Below, piece by piece: positions 20,244-28,588 of a stretch of 64,000 nt of DNA. A model generated the notes under the pieces. The model did not search any database. It was not told where the DNA came from and saw only the letters and a program-made list of their open reading frames with translations. Location: assembly GCF_002979865.1 (NCBI RefSeq), contig NZ_PCPZ01000007.1:112317-176316 (forward strand). Direction: 5' to 3'. Origin of the DNA: Arthrobacter sp. MYb214 (GTDB taxonomy: Bacteria; Actinomycetota; Actinomycetes; Actinomycetales; Micrococcaceae). Positions within the stretch are counted from its first letter, which is position 1, and every line of letters starts with the position of its first letter. The translations under genes and the position numbers were made by a program.

Positions 20244-20939
20244 CTAGAAGAGGCGTCCTGCCGAGTCGTCGACTCCGCGCATTGCGTCGTAATCCAAGGT
20301 GAGGCAGCGGATGCCGCGGTCTTCGGCCAAGGTGCGGGCCTGCGGCTTGATCTGCTGGGCGGCGAAAATGCCGGTAACCGGCTTGAGCAGCGGGTCGCGG
20401 TTCAGAAGCTCCAGGTAGCGGGTCAGCTGTTCCACTCCGTCGATATCGCCACGGCGCTTGAGCTCTACGGCAACCGTGGCGCCCTTGGCATCACGGGCCA
20501 GGATATCCACCGGACCGATGGCGGTCATGTATTCACGGCGGACCAACTGGTGGCCAGCGCCGAGCAACTCGATCTGCTCGGCCAGCAGGCGCTGCAGGTC
20601 GGCTTCGACGCCATCCTTGATCAGCCCCGGATCGGTGCCCAGGATGTGGGCCGAGTCGTGCTCGAAGCTATGGAAGTGGATGGTCAGCTTGTCATCGGTC
20701 TTCGCACTGGACACGGTCCAGGTAGCGGTGGCACCCAATGCAGCGGCGTCCTCATCGGGATCTGCCTCACGCAGGATCAACGGCGGATTCATCCAATTCA
20801 GCGGCTTGTAGCTGCCGCCGTCCGAGTGGATGAGTACCGAGCCGTCGGCCTTGACCATGATCAAGCGGGTCGCCAACGGAAGGTGGGCTCGAAGACGGCC
20901 CTCGTAATCAACTGAACACTTCGCTACCACTAAACGCAC
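20244..20939 (-). CDS. nucS: Mismatch-specific endonuclease NucS (EndoMS)
   Basis: Cuts both strands at mismatched bases and starts the non-canonical mismatch repair of actinobacteria that lack MutS/MutL. The 231 residues begin with the typical [21 protein letters not shown] and carry the PD-(D/E)xK active site Asp145, Glu159 and Lys161 in [24 protein letters not shown]. The protein ends in GRLF, consistent with the C-terminal sliding-clamp contact reported for this family. The frame is open to 20948, but GTG 20939 gives the standard N-terminus and stands 7 nt after a TAAAGT box, indicating a leaderless mRNA. A divergent gene starts 47 bp away. Confidence 0.93.
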   Translation of the reverse strand: MRLVVAKCSVDYEGRLRAHLPLATRLIMVKADGSVLIHSDGGSYKPLNWMNPPLILREADPDEDAAALGATATWTVSSAKTDDKLTIHFHSFEHDSAHILGTDPGLIKDGVEADLQRLLAEQIELLGAGHQLVRREYMTAIGPVDILARDAKGATVAVELKRRGDIDGVEQLTRYLELLNRDPLLKPVTGIFAAQQIKPQARTLAEDRGIRCLTLDYDAMRGVDDSAGRLF

Positions 20940-20946
20940 CCCACAC

Positions 20947-20952
20947 ACTTTA
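20947..20952 (-). promoter_or_regulatory. Leaderless-type -10 box of nucS
   Basis: Minus strand TAAAGT followed by 7 nt and GTG. No clear -35 hexamer is seen at 17-18 bp. Confidence 0.55.
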
Positions 20953-20986
20953 CTAGCTGGTTGCGACTTGTGCCGGGAGATACGGC

Positions 20987-21370
20987 ATGATTAAAGACAT
21001 GCCACGTTCCAACCGCCCGCGCCGCTCCAAGAATTCCCGACCCGCCCAAGGCCGGAACTCCGGCTCCGGCTACGGTTCCGGGGATGAAGAGCAGGGCTAC
21101 GGTTCGGGCCAGGAAGAGTGGATGCAGCGTGCCCGCTTCGGCGTGGTGCTGCGCCAGGATGCCCCCGACGGCCAATGGCATGTGCGCAAGATTGCGCCGA
21201 TGAACGCCAACAAGCCCTATTCCTGCCCGGGGTGCCACCGTTCCATCGGAGTTGGAGTTGCCCATGTTGTCGCCTGGCGCGCGGACCACTGGTCGGGCGA
21301 TGACGCCGCGGCCAACGCGCGCCGCCACTGGCATCCGCACTGCTGGGAAACCCGTTCCTACCGCTACTAG
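20987..21370 (+). CDS. Small conserved protein with possible zinc ribbon, divergent from nucS
   Basis: 127 residues. The N-terminal 45 are basic and Gly/Ser-rich ([15 protein letters not shown], repeated GYGSG); the C-terminal part is folded-looking, with CPGCHRSI and HWHPHCW giving a Cys2...His/Cys set that could bind zinc. I recognise it as a conserved actinobacterial companion of nucS, sometimes annotated as an ATP/GTP-binding protein, but no nucleotide-binding motif is visible. ATG 20987 has GGGAGA upstream; ATG 20999 is an alternative. A DNA or RNA contact is possible given the basic tail, but this is inference. Confidence 0.65.
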   Translation: MIKDMPRSNRPRRSKNSRPAQGRNSGSGYGSGDEEQGYGSGQEEWMQRARFGVVLRQDAPDGQWHVRKIAPMNANKPYSCPGCHRSIGVGVAHVVAWRADHWSGDDAAANARRHWHPHCWETRSYRY

Positions 21371-21394
21371 GCCAGCTGCCTGGAGGGGCAGGTG

Positions 21395-22762
21395 CTAGCG
21401 GCGGTCCTGCCGGGCGATGAAGACTTCGCGCAGCAGGATCATGGCGCTGGCTGCCACCGGGATGGCCATGAGCGCACCGGTGACCCCGGCCAGGGTGCCG
21501 CCGGCAATCACCGAGATCACCGCGACCGCGCCGGGCACTGCCACCGCACGGCGCATGATGCGCGGCGAAACGAAATACGCCTCGACCTGCAGGTAGCCGA
21601 AGTAGCACACCGCGTAGATCAGGGCGGTCTGCCAGCCCAGTGACAATGTCACCAAGGTAACCAGCACGCCGGCGATCACCCCGCCGACCAATGGGATGAA
21701 GGCCAGCATCGCCACCAGCAAGGTGAGCAGCGCGGTGAACGGAACGCCCAGGATGCTCATCAGCACCAGCGCCACCAGGCAGTTCAGTATGGCCACAGTG
21801 GCTTGGCCCATCACGTAATTGCCCACGGAGCGGGTAATGCGCACGGTCAATTCGGCCACGCGGTCGCGTTTGGAGCGCGGGGCCAGGCGCAGCGAGAAGC
21901 CCATCATCCCTGGCAGCGAAGCCAGGAAGTAGATGGCCAGCACCAGCACGATCAGCACGCCGAACATGGACTGGGCGACGGTCTGCGATACGCCCAGGAC
22001 GCCGCCGAACACATTGGTCACCGCGCCCGAATCGCCAAAGAAACGGTCGACCTCGGTAGTGATGCGCTGGGAAATCGCGTATTGCCGGTCGATTTCCCGG
22101 ACCCAATCGCTATTGAGGAAATCATCCACGATTTCAGGCGCCCGCGTGATGAAGGCGGTGATCTGGTTGACCAGGGTAGGGATGATCAAGGCCATGAAGC
22201 CGCCGAAGATCGCCAGCAAGCTGACCATGGTCGCGGCCACGGCCAGCGGACGGGTCATTCCCTTGCGCATCATGAAGCGCACAATCGGATCAAGGCCCAA
22301 GGCGATGAACAGCGCAATGGCAATCCAGGTCATCAGCGAACCGACGTTGGTCAGCAGGTAGTAGCCGCCCAGGGCGATGCCCACGCCAATGGTGCCCAAG
22401 AAGCCCATGGAAATAGGGTGCAGCGCCGGAATCGGTTCCGGCGAGCCATCCAGCGGATGCTCCGGTTCCTCGCCCAGGGCCGCACTGCGCTGCGGGGTGT
22501 TGAGCATCTTGCCCACGCGTTCGGCGATCTTCTTGGACCAGCCCTCGCGGGACGGATTAGCGCCCGTCGGCGCAGCGCCCGGATAACGGGCCTGCGCGCT
22601 GGCGGCCGCAGGTGATTCCGGTTGGGAATTGCCCTCATGAGGCTGGGAATGCGCTGTGGATTCCGGGCCGGAGGTTGCCGGCCCGGAAGAGCGATCCGAC
22701 GCGTCGGAACGCTGCTCGGGTACGTGCTTATCGCGATGCGGGTGCGGCTGATCAGGCTCCAT
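21395..22762 (-). CDS. AI-2E family transporter / permease
   Basis: 455 residues. A hydrophilic N-terminal tail of about 125 residues (Ser/Pro/Glu/Gln-rich) precedes about eight membrane helices with the family pattern, including LGLDPIVRFMMRKGMTRPLAV, the long extracytoplasmic segment near residues 205-260, and the VPFTALLTLLVAMLAFIPLVGGVIAGVL region. The family includes TqsA/YdiK-like exporters and some Na+/H+ antiporters, so substrate cannot be predicted. The start at 22762 is 7 nt after TATGCT with no Shine-Dalgarno sequence, so it is probably leaderless. Its stop is 24 bp from that of the convergent zinc-ribbon gene, with a weak hairpin between (ctgcc..ggcag). Confidence 0.85.
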   Translation of the reverse strand: MEPDQPHPHRDKHVPEQRSDASDRSSGPATSGPESTAHSQPHEGNSQPESPAAASAQARYPGAAPTGANPSREGWSKKIAERVGKMLNTPQRSAALGEEPEHPLDGSPEPIPALHPISMGFLGTIGVGIALGGYYLLTNVGSLMTWIAIALFIALGLDPIVRFMMRKGMTRPLAVAATMVSLLAIFGGFMALIIPTLVNQITAFITRAPEIVDDFLNSDWVREIDRQYAISQRITTEVDRFFGDSGAVTNVFGGVLGVSQTVAQSMFGVLIVLVLAIYFLASLPGMMGFSLRLAPRSKRDRVAELTVRITRSVGNYVMGQATVAILNCLVALVLMSILGVPFTALLTLLVAMLAFIPLVGGVIAGVLVTLVTLSLGWQTALIYAVCYFGYLQVEAYFVSPRIMRRAVAVPGAVAVISVIAGGTLAGVTGALMAIPVAASAMILLREVFIARQDRR

Positions 22763-22769
22763 GGGTCAG

Positions 22770-22775
22770 AGCATA
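22770..22775 (-). promoter_or_regulatory. Leaderless-type -10 box of the AI-2E family gene
   Basis: Minus strand TATGCT then 7 nt then ATG; TTAACA (rc of 22791-22796) lies 15 bp upstream as a possible -35. Confidence 0.5.
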
Positions 22776-22923
22776 TCGCGCATCGGCCACTGTTAAGTGG
22801 TTCAAGACACCGTGCTGTTGCGTTGTTGAGCCAGTTCACAGGCGCGGATCGGAACCATGATCGGCCGCAACTCGTTAGACTTGTCAAAGAACAGCTGTGA
22901 GACGTAGGCGAATAGGTGAACTT

Positions 22924-24618
22924 GTGCGAAAAGTAATCTCCGTGATCGCGATGCTGCTGGGGGCCGCGGCCCTGGTAGTCGGCATCGGACAGAAGACCTT
23001 TTGGGCCCCGCCCGAAACGGTGACCGCGAGCATGCCGCAACTAGCTGATGAGGCACCGCTGACCTTGATTGAATCCTCGGTCAACGACCCCAAGCTGGAC
23101 CCGGTGGAACTGGTGATCAAGTCGAAGGGTGAATTCACTGCTTCCTTGGGCCGCGACTATGACGTCGAGGCGTGGATCGGCGATGCATCGCATGTATCGG
23201 TCACCGGCATCGACACCGAAAACCACAAGATGATCGCCGAGCACGCCAAGGGCAAGGCCGATGCGCCTAATCCCGCCGGTGATGACATCTTCTTCGACTC
23301 GCAGACCGCGGATCAGACCATGACCTACCGCTGGACCGCTCCGGATTCCGGCGACTGGTCCTTGCTGCTGGCCGCAGGCGGAAAGGATGCCGCTCCGGTG
23401 GATATCTCGGTAACCTACGCGAACGACGACGCCATGCCATTTGCCCTGCCGCTGATCATTGCCGGCTCGCTGCTGCTGGTCTTCGGACTGGCCCTGCTGG
23501 TCATGCGCCCGGGCAAGCCGAAGAGCGGGGCGAACACCCAGCACTCGGTCGCCGCCGTGGCCGTGGTGGCCCTGGCGATCTCCGGTGTTTCTCTGCCCAT
23601 GGCGCCAAGCGACGAGTCCAGCGCCAAGCCTTCGGAATCCGAGCAGAAGTCGCAGGACGCCAAGGCGTCCGATGATGCCAAGGGCTCCGAGTCCGCCTCT
23701 TCCTCGGTTGAAGAAGTATCCAGCTTCCCGGTCATCACCGAAGAGCAGCTCAAGCGCGTTCTGGCTGATGCCCAGAAGCAGGTAGCCAAGGCCGATGAGA
23801 AGATCGACGCCAAGGCCCTGGAACCACGCACCGCCGGTGCGTTCAAGTACCTGCGCGATAAGCGCTACGACATGCTCAAGGAGAAGTTCGAGGTAGACAA
23901 GCCGCTGGCGCTCAATACCCAGGTCATCCGCTCGGCCGCTGTGCCGAATGCGAATGAAGCCAAGTTCCCCCGCGTAATCTCCGTGGTGACCGCGAAGAAC
24001 AATGATGCCGACACCCTGCCGCAGGCGCTGACCCTGGTGCAGGCCAACGCCCGCGATAACTTCAAGGTGGTCTTCGCCGGCCAGATGTTGCCGAACTCCA
24101 CCTTCCCGGGCATCGCCGTTGGCGACCCGTCGACCAAGCAGCTTGCTGCCAACGCCGAGGGCCTGCAGATGACCCCGGAGAAGGCCCTGGAAGCACTGGG
24201 CAAAGTGCTGACCGATGGCAATGCCAAGGACAAGGACAAGTTTGCCGAATCGGACTTCATCAAGGCGGTGCACGCAGCCCAGAAGGATGAGTCCAAGGAA
24301 GCCAACGAGGCGGACGTCAAGTACAACCGCACGGTCACCAAGGGCGACACCAAGGTGGTTTCCACCCCGGATGGCGGAGCGATTGTTACCGGCAAGCTGA
24401 ACAACAAGGCGCTCTTCGTGCGCACCGAAGACGCTGACCCGCTCAAGAGCACCGACAAGCTGACCGAACAGCTGCTGGGATCCAGCTCCTCGAACGGCGA
24501 CGTGGAAAGCACCTACGCCGAACCGGTGATGTTCTACCTGCCAGCCGACGGTTCCAAGGACAAGATCCAGCTGATCTCTGCAAGCCAGATCCTGCTCGAT
24601 GTGAAGGAAGTTGACTAA
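22924..24618 (+). CDS. Large envelope protein of unknown function (three membrane helices)
   Basis: 564 residues from GTG 22924, which has AGGTGA 5-6 nt upstream; the frame is open to 22897. One membrane helix is at the N-terminus (VISVIAMLLGAAALVVGIG), then an extracytoplasmic beta-rich domain of about 130 residues, two more helices (LPLIIAGSLLLVFGLALLVM and HSVAAVAVVALAISGVSL), a Ser/Glu/Lys-rich linker, and a large C-terminal domain that would face outside. The second half resembles secreted ligand-binding or lipoprotein-like domains, but I do not recognise a family. Its stop is 5 bp from the thioredoxin-like gene, so the two are co-expressed. A helper or assembly role in the envelope is a guess. 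Confidence 0.6.
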   Translation: MRKVISVIAMLLGAAALVVGIGQKTFWAPPETVTASMPQLADEAPLTLIESSVNDPKLDPVELVIKSKGEFTASLGRDYDVEAWIGDASHVSVTGIDTENHKMIAEHAKGKADAPNPAGDDIFFDSQTADQTMTYRWTAPDSGDWSLLLAAGGKDAAPVDISVTYANDDAMPFALPLIIAGSLLLVFGLALLVMRPGKPKSGANTQHSVAAVAVVALAISGVSLPMAPSDESSAKPSESEQKSQDAKASDDAKGSESASSSVEEVSSFPVITEEQLKRVLADAQKQVAKADEKIDAKALEPRTAGAFKYLRDKRYDMLKEKFEVDKPLALNTQVIRSAAVPNANEAKFPRVISVVTAKNNDADTLPQALTLVQANARDNFKVVFAGQMLPNSTFPGIAVGDPSTKQLAANAEGLQMTPEKALEALGKVLTDGNAKDKDKFAESDFIKAVHAAQKDESKEANEADVKYNRTVTKGDTKVVSTPDGGAIVTGKLNNKALFVRTEDADPLKSTDKLTEQLLGSSSSNGDVESTYAEPVMFYLPADGSKDKIQLISASQILLDVKEVD

Positions 24619-24623
24619 CCCCC

Positions 24624-25535
24624 ATGACTGATCAGAACATTCCCTCAACCCGCGGTGCGGTAGATCTCTCCGCCCTGGCCAGCCAAGGCCCGGAAGCTAC
24701 CGGCAGCATGCCGGCTGGTCCGGCAAGCTGGACCACCAATCTGGATGAGGCTGCGTTCCAGCAGTTCGTCGGCATGTCCCAGCAGGTACCTGCCATCGTT
24801 TCCCTCGGCTCGCCTCGCGTGCAGGTCTCGGCAGACCTGGATGCGACGCTGCGCAAGCTGGTGGATGCCAAGGGCGGCAAATTCATCCTCGGCCTGGTGG
24901 ATGCGGAAACCTACCCGCAGATCGCCCAGGCCTTCCAGGCCCAGCAGATCCCGATGGTGGTGGCGCTGATCAAGGGCCAGCCGGTGCCGCTGTTCCAGGG
25001 TCCTGCCGAGGAACAGCAGATTGTCCAGGTTTTCGCACAGCTTGAACAGCTCGCAGTCCAGCAGGGCATGAGCGGTACCGCCCCGGCATTCTCCGGGCAG
25101 GCCGGCGAACCTGAACCAGAGCTGCCGCCGCTGCACCAGAAGGCCGTGGACGCCATCGATGCCGGGGACTACGCCGCCGCCGAGGCCGCCTACCTGGAAG
25201 CGTTGAACGAGAAGCCGAACGACAAGGACGCGCAGATCGGCGTGTACCAGGTTCGACTGCTCTCGCGTACGCACAACCTGGATCTGAACAAGTCCCGCGA
25301 GCAAGCCGCGCAGAACCCTGAAGACATCGCAGCCCAGCTGGATGTAGCAGATCTGGACGTGGTGGGCGGGCATGTCGAAGATGCCTTCGCCCGACTGGTT
25401 TCGCTGATCTCCCGCCTGGCTGATGAAGACCGCGAGCGGGTCCGCCGTCGCCTGATTGAGCTCTATGCGGTGATCGGCAACAGCGATCCACGCGTAGCTG
25501 CCTCGCGGCAGAAGCTGGCACGCGTACTCTTCTAG
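24624..25535 (+). CDS. Cysteine-free thioredoxin-like / TPR protein (CnoX/YbbN-like)
   Basis: 303 residues without a single cysteine. Residues about 35-145 follow the thioredoxin fold (KFILGLVDAETYPQIAQAFQAQQIPMVVALIKGQPVPLFQG), but the CxxC site is replaced (SLGSPRV). Residues about 170-300 carry TPR-like helices (AIDAGDYAAAEAAYLEALNEKPNDKDAQIG). The architecture matches YbbN/CnoX co-chaperones, which hand clients to GroEL or DnaK, and the actinobacterial thioredoxin-like gene near nucS (compare Rv1324). It cannot act as a dithiol oxidoreductase. It starts 5 bp after the upstream envelope gene. Confidence 0.8.
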   Translation: MTDQNIPSTRGAVDLSALASQGPEATGSMPAGPASWTTNLDEAAFQQFVGMSQQVPAIVSLGSPRVQVSADLDATLRKLVDAKGGKFILGLVDAETYPQIAQAFQAQQIPMVVALIKGQPVPLFQGPAEEQQIVQVFAQLEQLAVQQGMSGTAPAFSGQAGEPEPELPPLHQKAVDAIDAGDYAAAEAAYLEALNEKPNDKDAQIGVYQVRLLSRTHNLDLNKSREQAAQNPEDIAAQLDVADLDVVGGHVEDAFARLVSLISRLADEDRERVRRRLIELYAVIGNSDPRVAASRQKLARVLF

Positions 25536-25566
25536 GCTGACGTCCAGGGACTGGACCAAGCAGTTC

Positions 25567-25607
25567 AACCGCCGCGACCCAGGGTTTTTCCCTGGGTCGC
25601 GGCGGTT
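25567..25607 (+). terminator. Perfect 18-bp intrinsic terminator hairpin
   Basis: Arms 25567-25584 and 25590-25607 are exact reverse complements around TTTTT; the following tract is tgtctta. It closes the 22924-25535 operon. Confidence 0.9.
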
Positions 25608-25662
25608 GTCTTATACCTGGGTTTAACTCCAAAGGATGATGCGTTCTGACTAGGGGCATTGC

Positions 25663-25668
25663 TAGCCT
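25663..25668 (+). promoter_or_regulatory. Leaderless-type -10 box of the 25675 ABC gene
   Basis: TAGCCT followed by TAAGCT and ATG 25675. The second hexamer also fits TAnnnT but touches the start codon, so TAGCCT (6-nt gap) is preferred. Confidence 0.5.
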
Positions 25669-25674
25669 TAAGCT

Positions 25675-26433
25675 ATGAATCAGATCGCACTGGACATTCG
25701 GGGTCTTGCCAAGCAATTCGGCGCCAAGATTGCCGTGAACAACGTCAGCCTGCAAGTTCCTGCGGGTTCCTTCTACGGTCTTGTCGGACCCAATGGTGCC
25801 GGCAAGACCACCATGCTTTCCATGGCCACTGGATTGCTGCGCCCGGATTCAGGCCAAGCGCTGGTCAACGGCGTGGATATCTGGGCTGATCCGCAAGCGG
25901 CCAAGGCCACCTTGGGAGTCCTGGCTGATGGCGTGCGCCAGTTTGACCGGCTGACCGGCCGCCAGCTGGTGACCTACTCGGGATTGCTGCGCGGCATGGA
26001 ACGCGCAGAAGTTGCCCAGCGTACCGAAGACCTGCTGCGCGTGATGGATTTGCTCGATGACGGCGACAAGCTGGTGGTGGACTACTCGGCCGGCATGACC
26101 AAGAAGATTTCCTTGGCTACCGCGATGATCCACTCGCCAAAGCTCTTGGTTCTGGACGAGCCGTTCGAGGCGGTGGACCCGGTATCTGCGGCGAATATCC
26201 GCGACATCCTGAATAACTACGTTGAATTCGGCGGCACCGTCATCGTTTCCTCGCATGTGATGGACCTCGTCCAGCGCATGTGCACGCATGTCGCGGTCAT
26301 TTCCGATGGCATGCTCAAGGCGCAGGGCACCGTGGATGAAGTCCGCGGCGGCATGAGCCTGGAAGATCGCTTCGTCGATCTGGTGGGCGGCCGCGCCAAT
26401 AATGAAGGGCTGTCATGGTTGCGCACGTCCTAA
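25675..26433 (+). CDS. ABC transporter ATP-binding protein
   Basis: 252-residue ATPase subunit. Walker A is GPNGAGKT at residues 38-45, Walker B with catalytic Glu is in LLVLDEPF, and the switch His is in VIVSSHVMD. The signature loop is unusual: YSAGMTKK in place of LSGGQ, seen in some exporter ATPases. It overlaps the permease gene by 19 bp (26415-26433). With a single large permease the pair resembles exporters of drugs, peptides or membrane components; the substrate is unknown. The ATG follows a TAGCCT box and probably has no leader. Confidence 0.88.
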   Translation: MNQIALDIRGLAKQFGAKIAVNNVSLQVPAGSFYGLVGPNGAGKTTMLSMATGLLRPDSGQALVNGVDIWADPQAAKATLGVLADGVRQFDRLTGRQLVTYSGLLRGMERAEVAQRTEDLLRVMDLLDDGDKLVVDYSAGMTKKISLATAMIHSPKLLVLDEPFEAVDPVSAANIRDILNNYVEFGGTVIVSSHVMDLVQRMCTHVAVISDGMLKAQGTVDEVRGGMSLEDRFVDLVGGRANNEGLSWLRTS

Positions 26434-27980
26434 GCCTGAAACTGCGCTTGCTCGCCAACGGCTTCAAGCGCTCCGTCGGCCAGCTCATCGGCGTCATTAT
26501 CGGTGGCCTGTACGCACTGGGCATGATCACCATGCTGACCTTGGCCATGTGGTTTACCGCCGGCGATATTCCTTTCCAGAGCGAAATCTTCACCCTGATC
26601 GGCTCGGCCGTGGTGCTGGGCTGGGCCATCATCCCGCCGCTGCTGACCGGTGTTGACCTCACCCTGGAACCTTCACGCTTTGTCCACTTCGGGATTCCGG
26701 AAAAGACCTTGGGGCCAGCGCTGGTGCTGGCTGGCTTCATCTCGATTCCCGCGGTGCTGACCATTGCGGGCCTGCTCGGCGCCTCGCTGATGTGGCGCTT
26801 CGATGCGGGCGCGCTCATGCTGGCCCTGCTGGCAGCGGTGGCGACCGCGGTGATGGCGATTCTTCTTTGCCAGTATCTGGTGATCATGGCGACCGCACTG
26901 CGGGCCAAGCGCCGATTCCGTGAATTGACCTTCGTGCTGCTGTTCGTGGTGCTCATCGCCTTGGGGCCGATCGTGACCTCGGCATTGGCTGCCGCGCAGA
27001 GCATGAGCGACTGGATCCAGCCGATTGCCTCGGTCTTGGGCTACACCCCGTTGGGTGCCTTTGCCGCGATTCCCGGGGCTTTTGCCTCGGCGCACTACGG
27101 CCAGATGGCGATCCATCTGGCGCTGGGCTTGCTCTACCTTGGCGGACTGTACCTCCTGCTGGCTCGAGCTACCGCCAAAGCCACGGTGACCCCGCCGCCA
27201 GAGCAGCGCGCTGCCACGGCCAAGGGGCTGGGCTTCTTCAAGTTGATGCCGGCCACGCCAACGGGCGCCGTGGCTGCCCGCGCACTGACCTACTGGTTCA
27301 AGGATCCGCGCTATGCCATTGGCGTGCTCATTGTGCCGATGCTGCCGTTGCTCTTCTGGTTCACCGGCAACCAGACCGGCAGCTACGTGATGATGTTCCT
27401 GCTGGGCCCGTTGATCGGCATCTTGATGGGCTTCTCCATCTCGGCCGACATTTCCTATGACAACACCGCCTTTGCGCTGCACGCGCTGACCGGCATTTCC
27501 GGACGTGCTGATCGGGCAGGGCGAGTGCTGTCCTGTTTCCTGATTGCCATCGTTCCGGTCCTGGCGGCAGCCATTTTGCCGGGCCTCATCTCCGGTGCGC
27601 TGTGGCGCATCCCGGGAGACCTGGGCCTGTCACTGGCGGGGCTGCTCATCGCGTTGGGCGTCGCGTCGGTGTCCTCGGCCCGCTACACCTATTCGGTGCC
27701 GCTGCCGGGTGATAACCCGATGAAGACCCCTCCGGGCAATGGCATGCGCATTGCGCTGACCCAGCTGGGAATCATGCTTGCCATGGGCCTCCTGCTGATC
27801 CCGGTACTCATTCCCTACATCATCGGCTGGGTGAAGCAGTCGCAGTCCTTCGGCTTCATCACCTTGGGCGCGGGCCTGGCCGTGGGTATCGGACTGATGC
27901 TCGGCGGCATTGCCCTCGGTGGCAAATGGTACGAAAAGCGCACTCCTGAGCTGATGCAGTCGGTCATCCTCAATAAGTAG
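26415..27980 (+). CDS. ABC transporter permease
   Basis: 521 residues with about twelve hydrophobic helices and no solute-binding domain, partner of the ATPase encoded just upstream. ATG 26415 lies inside the 3' end of that gene with gaaggg upstream, giving coupled translation. The protein is Ala/Leu/Gly-rich, with a conserved-looking cytosolic DPRYAIGVLIVP turn near residue 297. Families with this single-polypeptide 12-helix layout are often exporters of unknown substrate. A hairpin terminator follows 25 bp after the stop. Confidence 0.82.
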   Translation: MVAHVLSLKLRLLANGFKRSVGQLIGVIIGGLYALGMITMLTLAMWFTAGDIPFQSEIFTLIGSAVVLGWAIIPPLLTGVDLTLEPSRFVHFGIPEKTLGPALVLAGFISIPAVLTIAGLLGASLMWRFDAGALMLALLAAVATAVMAILLCQYLVIMATALRAKRRFRELTFVLLFVVLIALGPIVTSALAAAQSMSDWIQPIASVLGYTPLGAFAAIPGAFASAHYGQMAIHLALGLLYLGGLYLLLARATAKATVTPPPEQRAATAKGLGFFKLMPATPTGAVAARALTYWFKDPRYAIGVLIVPMLPLLFWFTGNQTGSYVMMFLLGPLIGILMGFSISADISYDNTAFALHALTGISGRADRAGRVLSCFLIAIVPVLAAAILPGLISGALWRIPGDLGLSLAGLLIALGVASVSSARYTYSVPLPGDNPMKTPPGNGMRIALTQLGIMLAMGLLLIPVLIPYIIGWVKQSQSFGFITLGAGLAVGIGLMLGGIALGGKWYEKRTPELMQSVILNK

Positions 27981-28005
27981 GCGCAGCAGCCGAATTGCTG
28001 CCTCC

Positions 28006-28046
28006 GGCCGTCTAGCGGGACGCTGTTTTCCGCTAGGCGGCCGTTT
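28006..28046 (+). terminator. Terminator of the ABC exporter operon
   Basis: ggccgtctagcgg (28006-28018) pairs with ccgctaggcggcc (28030-28042) with one G-U pair, then TTTGCC. A smaller cagca..tgctg stem (27984-28000) precedes it. Confidence 0.75.
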
Positions 28047-28079
28047 GCCTGCCTTGGGTGCAAGGAGGTTCACAGGATA

Positions 28080-28199
28080 TTGATCGGGTCGCGCCCAATT
28101 GGCGCAATATCGACTTCCAACGGCACCGCAACGCATCGCAAGAACATTGAAAAATGGTTGTTGACTTGCAGCGAGGAAGAAATCGATGGGGCGGCCTAG
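28080..28199 (+). CDS. Possible 39-residue small ORF with a consensus Shine-Dalgarno
   Basis: AAGGAGG (28062-28068) stands 11 nt before TTG 28080, which opens a 40-codon frame (MIGSRPIGAISTSNGTATHR..) ending at TAG 28197-28199. The frame passes through an inverted repeat (gcgcc-caatt-ggcgc, 28091-28105, flanked by gatatt/aatatc). It has no recognised family, follows a terminator, and codon evidence is too short to judge. It may be only a chance frame over a structured leader. Confidence 0.2.
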   Translation: MIGSRPIGAISTSNGTATHRKNIEKWLLTCSEEEIDGAA

Positions 28200-28268
28200 T
28201 GCAGCGCGGCAAAGTCAATGTGGACAAGCTCCCATGCTTGCCACGCGGACAGCAGTGGCAATCCGTAT

Positions 28269-28274
28269 TAGACT
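28269..28274 (+). promoter_or_regulatory. Leaderless-type -10 box of the DUF3039 gene
   Basis: TAGACT, then 7 nt, then ATG 28282. The GGAGG at 28276-28280 touches the start codon too closely to act as a normal ribosome site, supporting a leaderless start. Confidence 0.5.
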
Positions 28275-28281
28275 TGGAGGC

Positions 28282-28533
28282 ATGGTGGAACAGTCTGAAG
28301 AAACCCGCGGTGGCACTGCCACGATTGAACGTACCGAGACAACCCAGAGTGTCGAGGCCGGAGATCATGAGCGTTTTGCTCACTACGTGCAGAAGGAAAA
28401 GATCATGGAGTCGGCAATGACCGGCGACCCAGTGATCGCTCTGTGCGGCAAGGTCTGGACGCCAGGCCGAGATCCGCAGAAGTTCCCGGTATGCCCCGAG
28501 TGCAAGGAAGTCTACGACTCCATGATGGGGTAG
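28282..28533 (+). CDS. DUF3039 domain protein (small zinc-ribbon-like)
   Basis: 83 residues: an acidic N-terminal half (about 1-30), then HERFAHYVQKEKIMESAMTGDPVIALCGKVWTPGRDPQKFPVCPECKEVYDSM. The CGKxW...RDPxxFPVCPxCK signature identifies DUF3039, a small actinobacterial family with three cysteines suited to metal binding. Function is unknown. It is immediately followed by a DEAH helicase, a pairing I believe recurs in actinobacteria. A perfect 8-bp inverted repeat overlaps its stop codon. Confidence 0.8.
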   Translation: MVEQSEETRGGTATIERTETTQSVEAGDHERFAHYVQKEKIMESAMTGDPVIALCGKVWTPGRDPQKFPVCPECKEVYDSMMG

Positions 28534-28556
28534 TGCTGCGAATGAACTAGCACTAC
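28530..28556 (+). terminator. Inverted repeat overlapping the DUF3039 stop codon
   Basis: gtagtgct (28530-28537) and agcactac (28549-28556) are exact complements around 11 nt; TAG 28531-28533 is the stop. Followed by TTCACAC, so any termination is weak; it may control read-through into the helicase gene. Confidence 0.5.
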
Positions 28557-28588
28557 TTCACACAATGCACGCGGCCGGGAAAAGGTAA

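Noticed and set aside
27984..28281. Riboswitch or small RNA before DUF3039
   Set aside because: Several short stems exist but they match no riboswitch class I know; the -10 box and leaderless start of DUF3039 leave no leader for a cis-acting switch.
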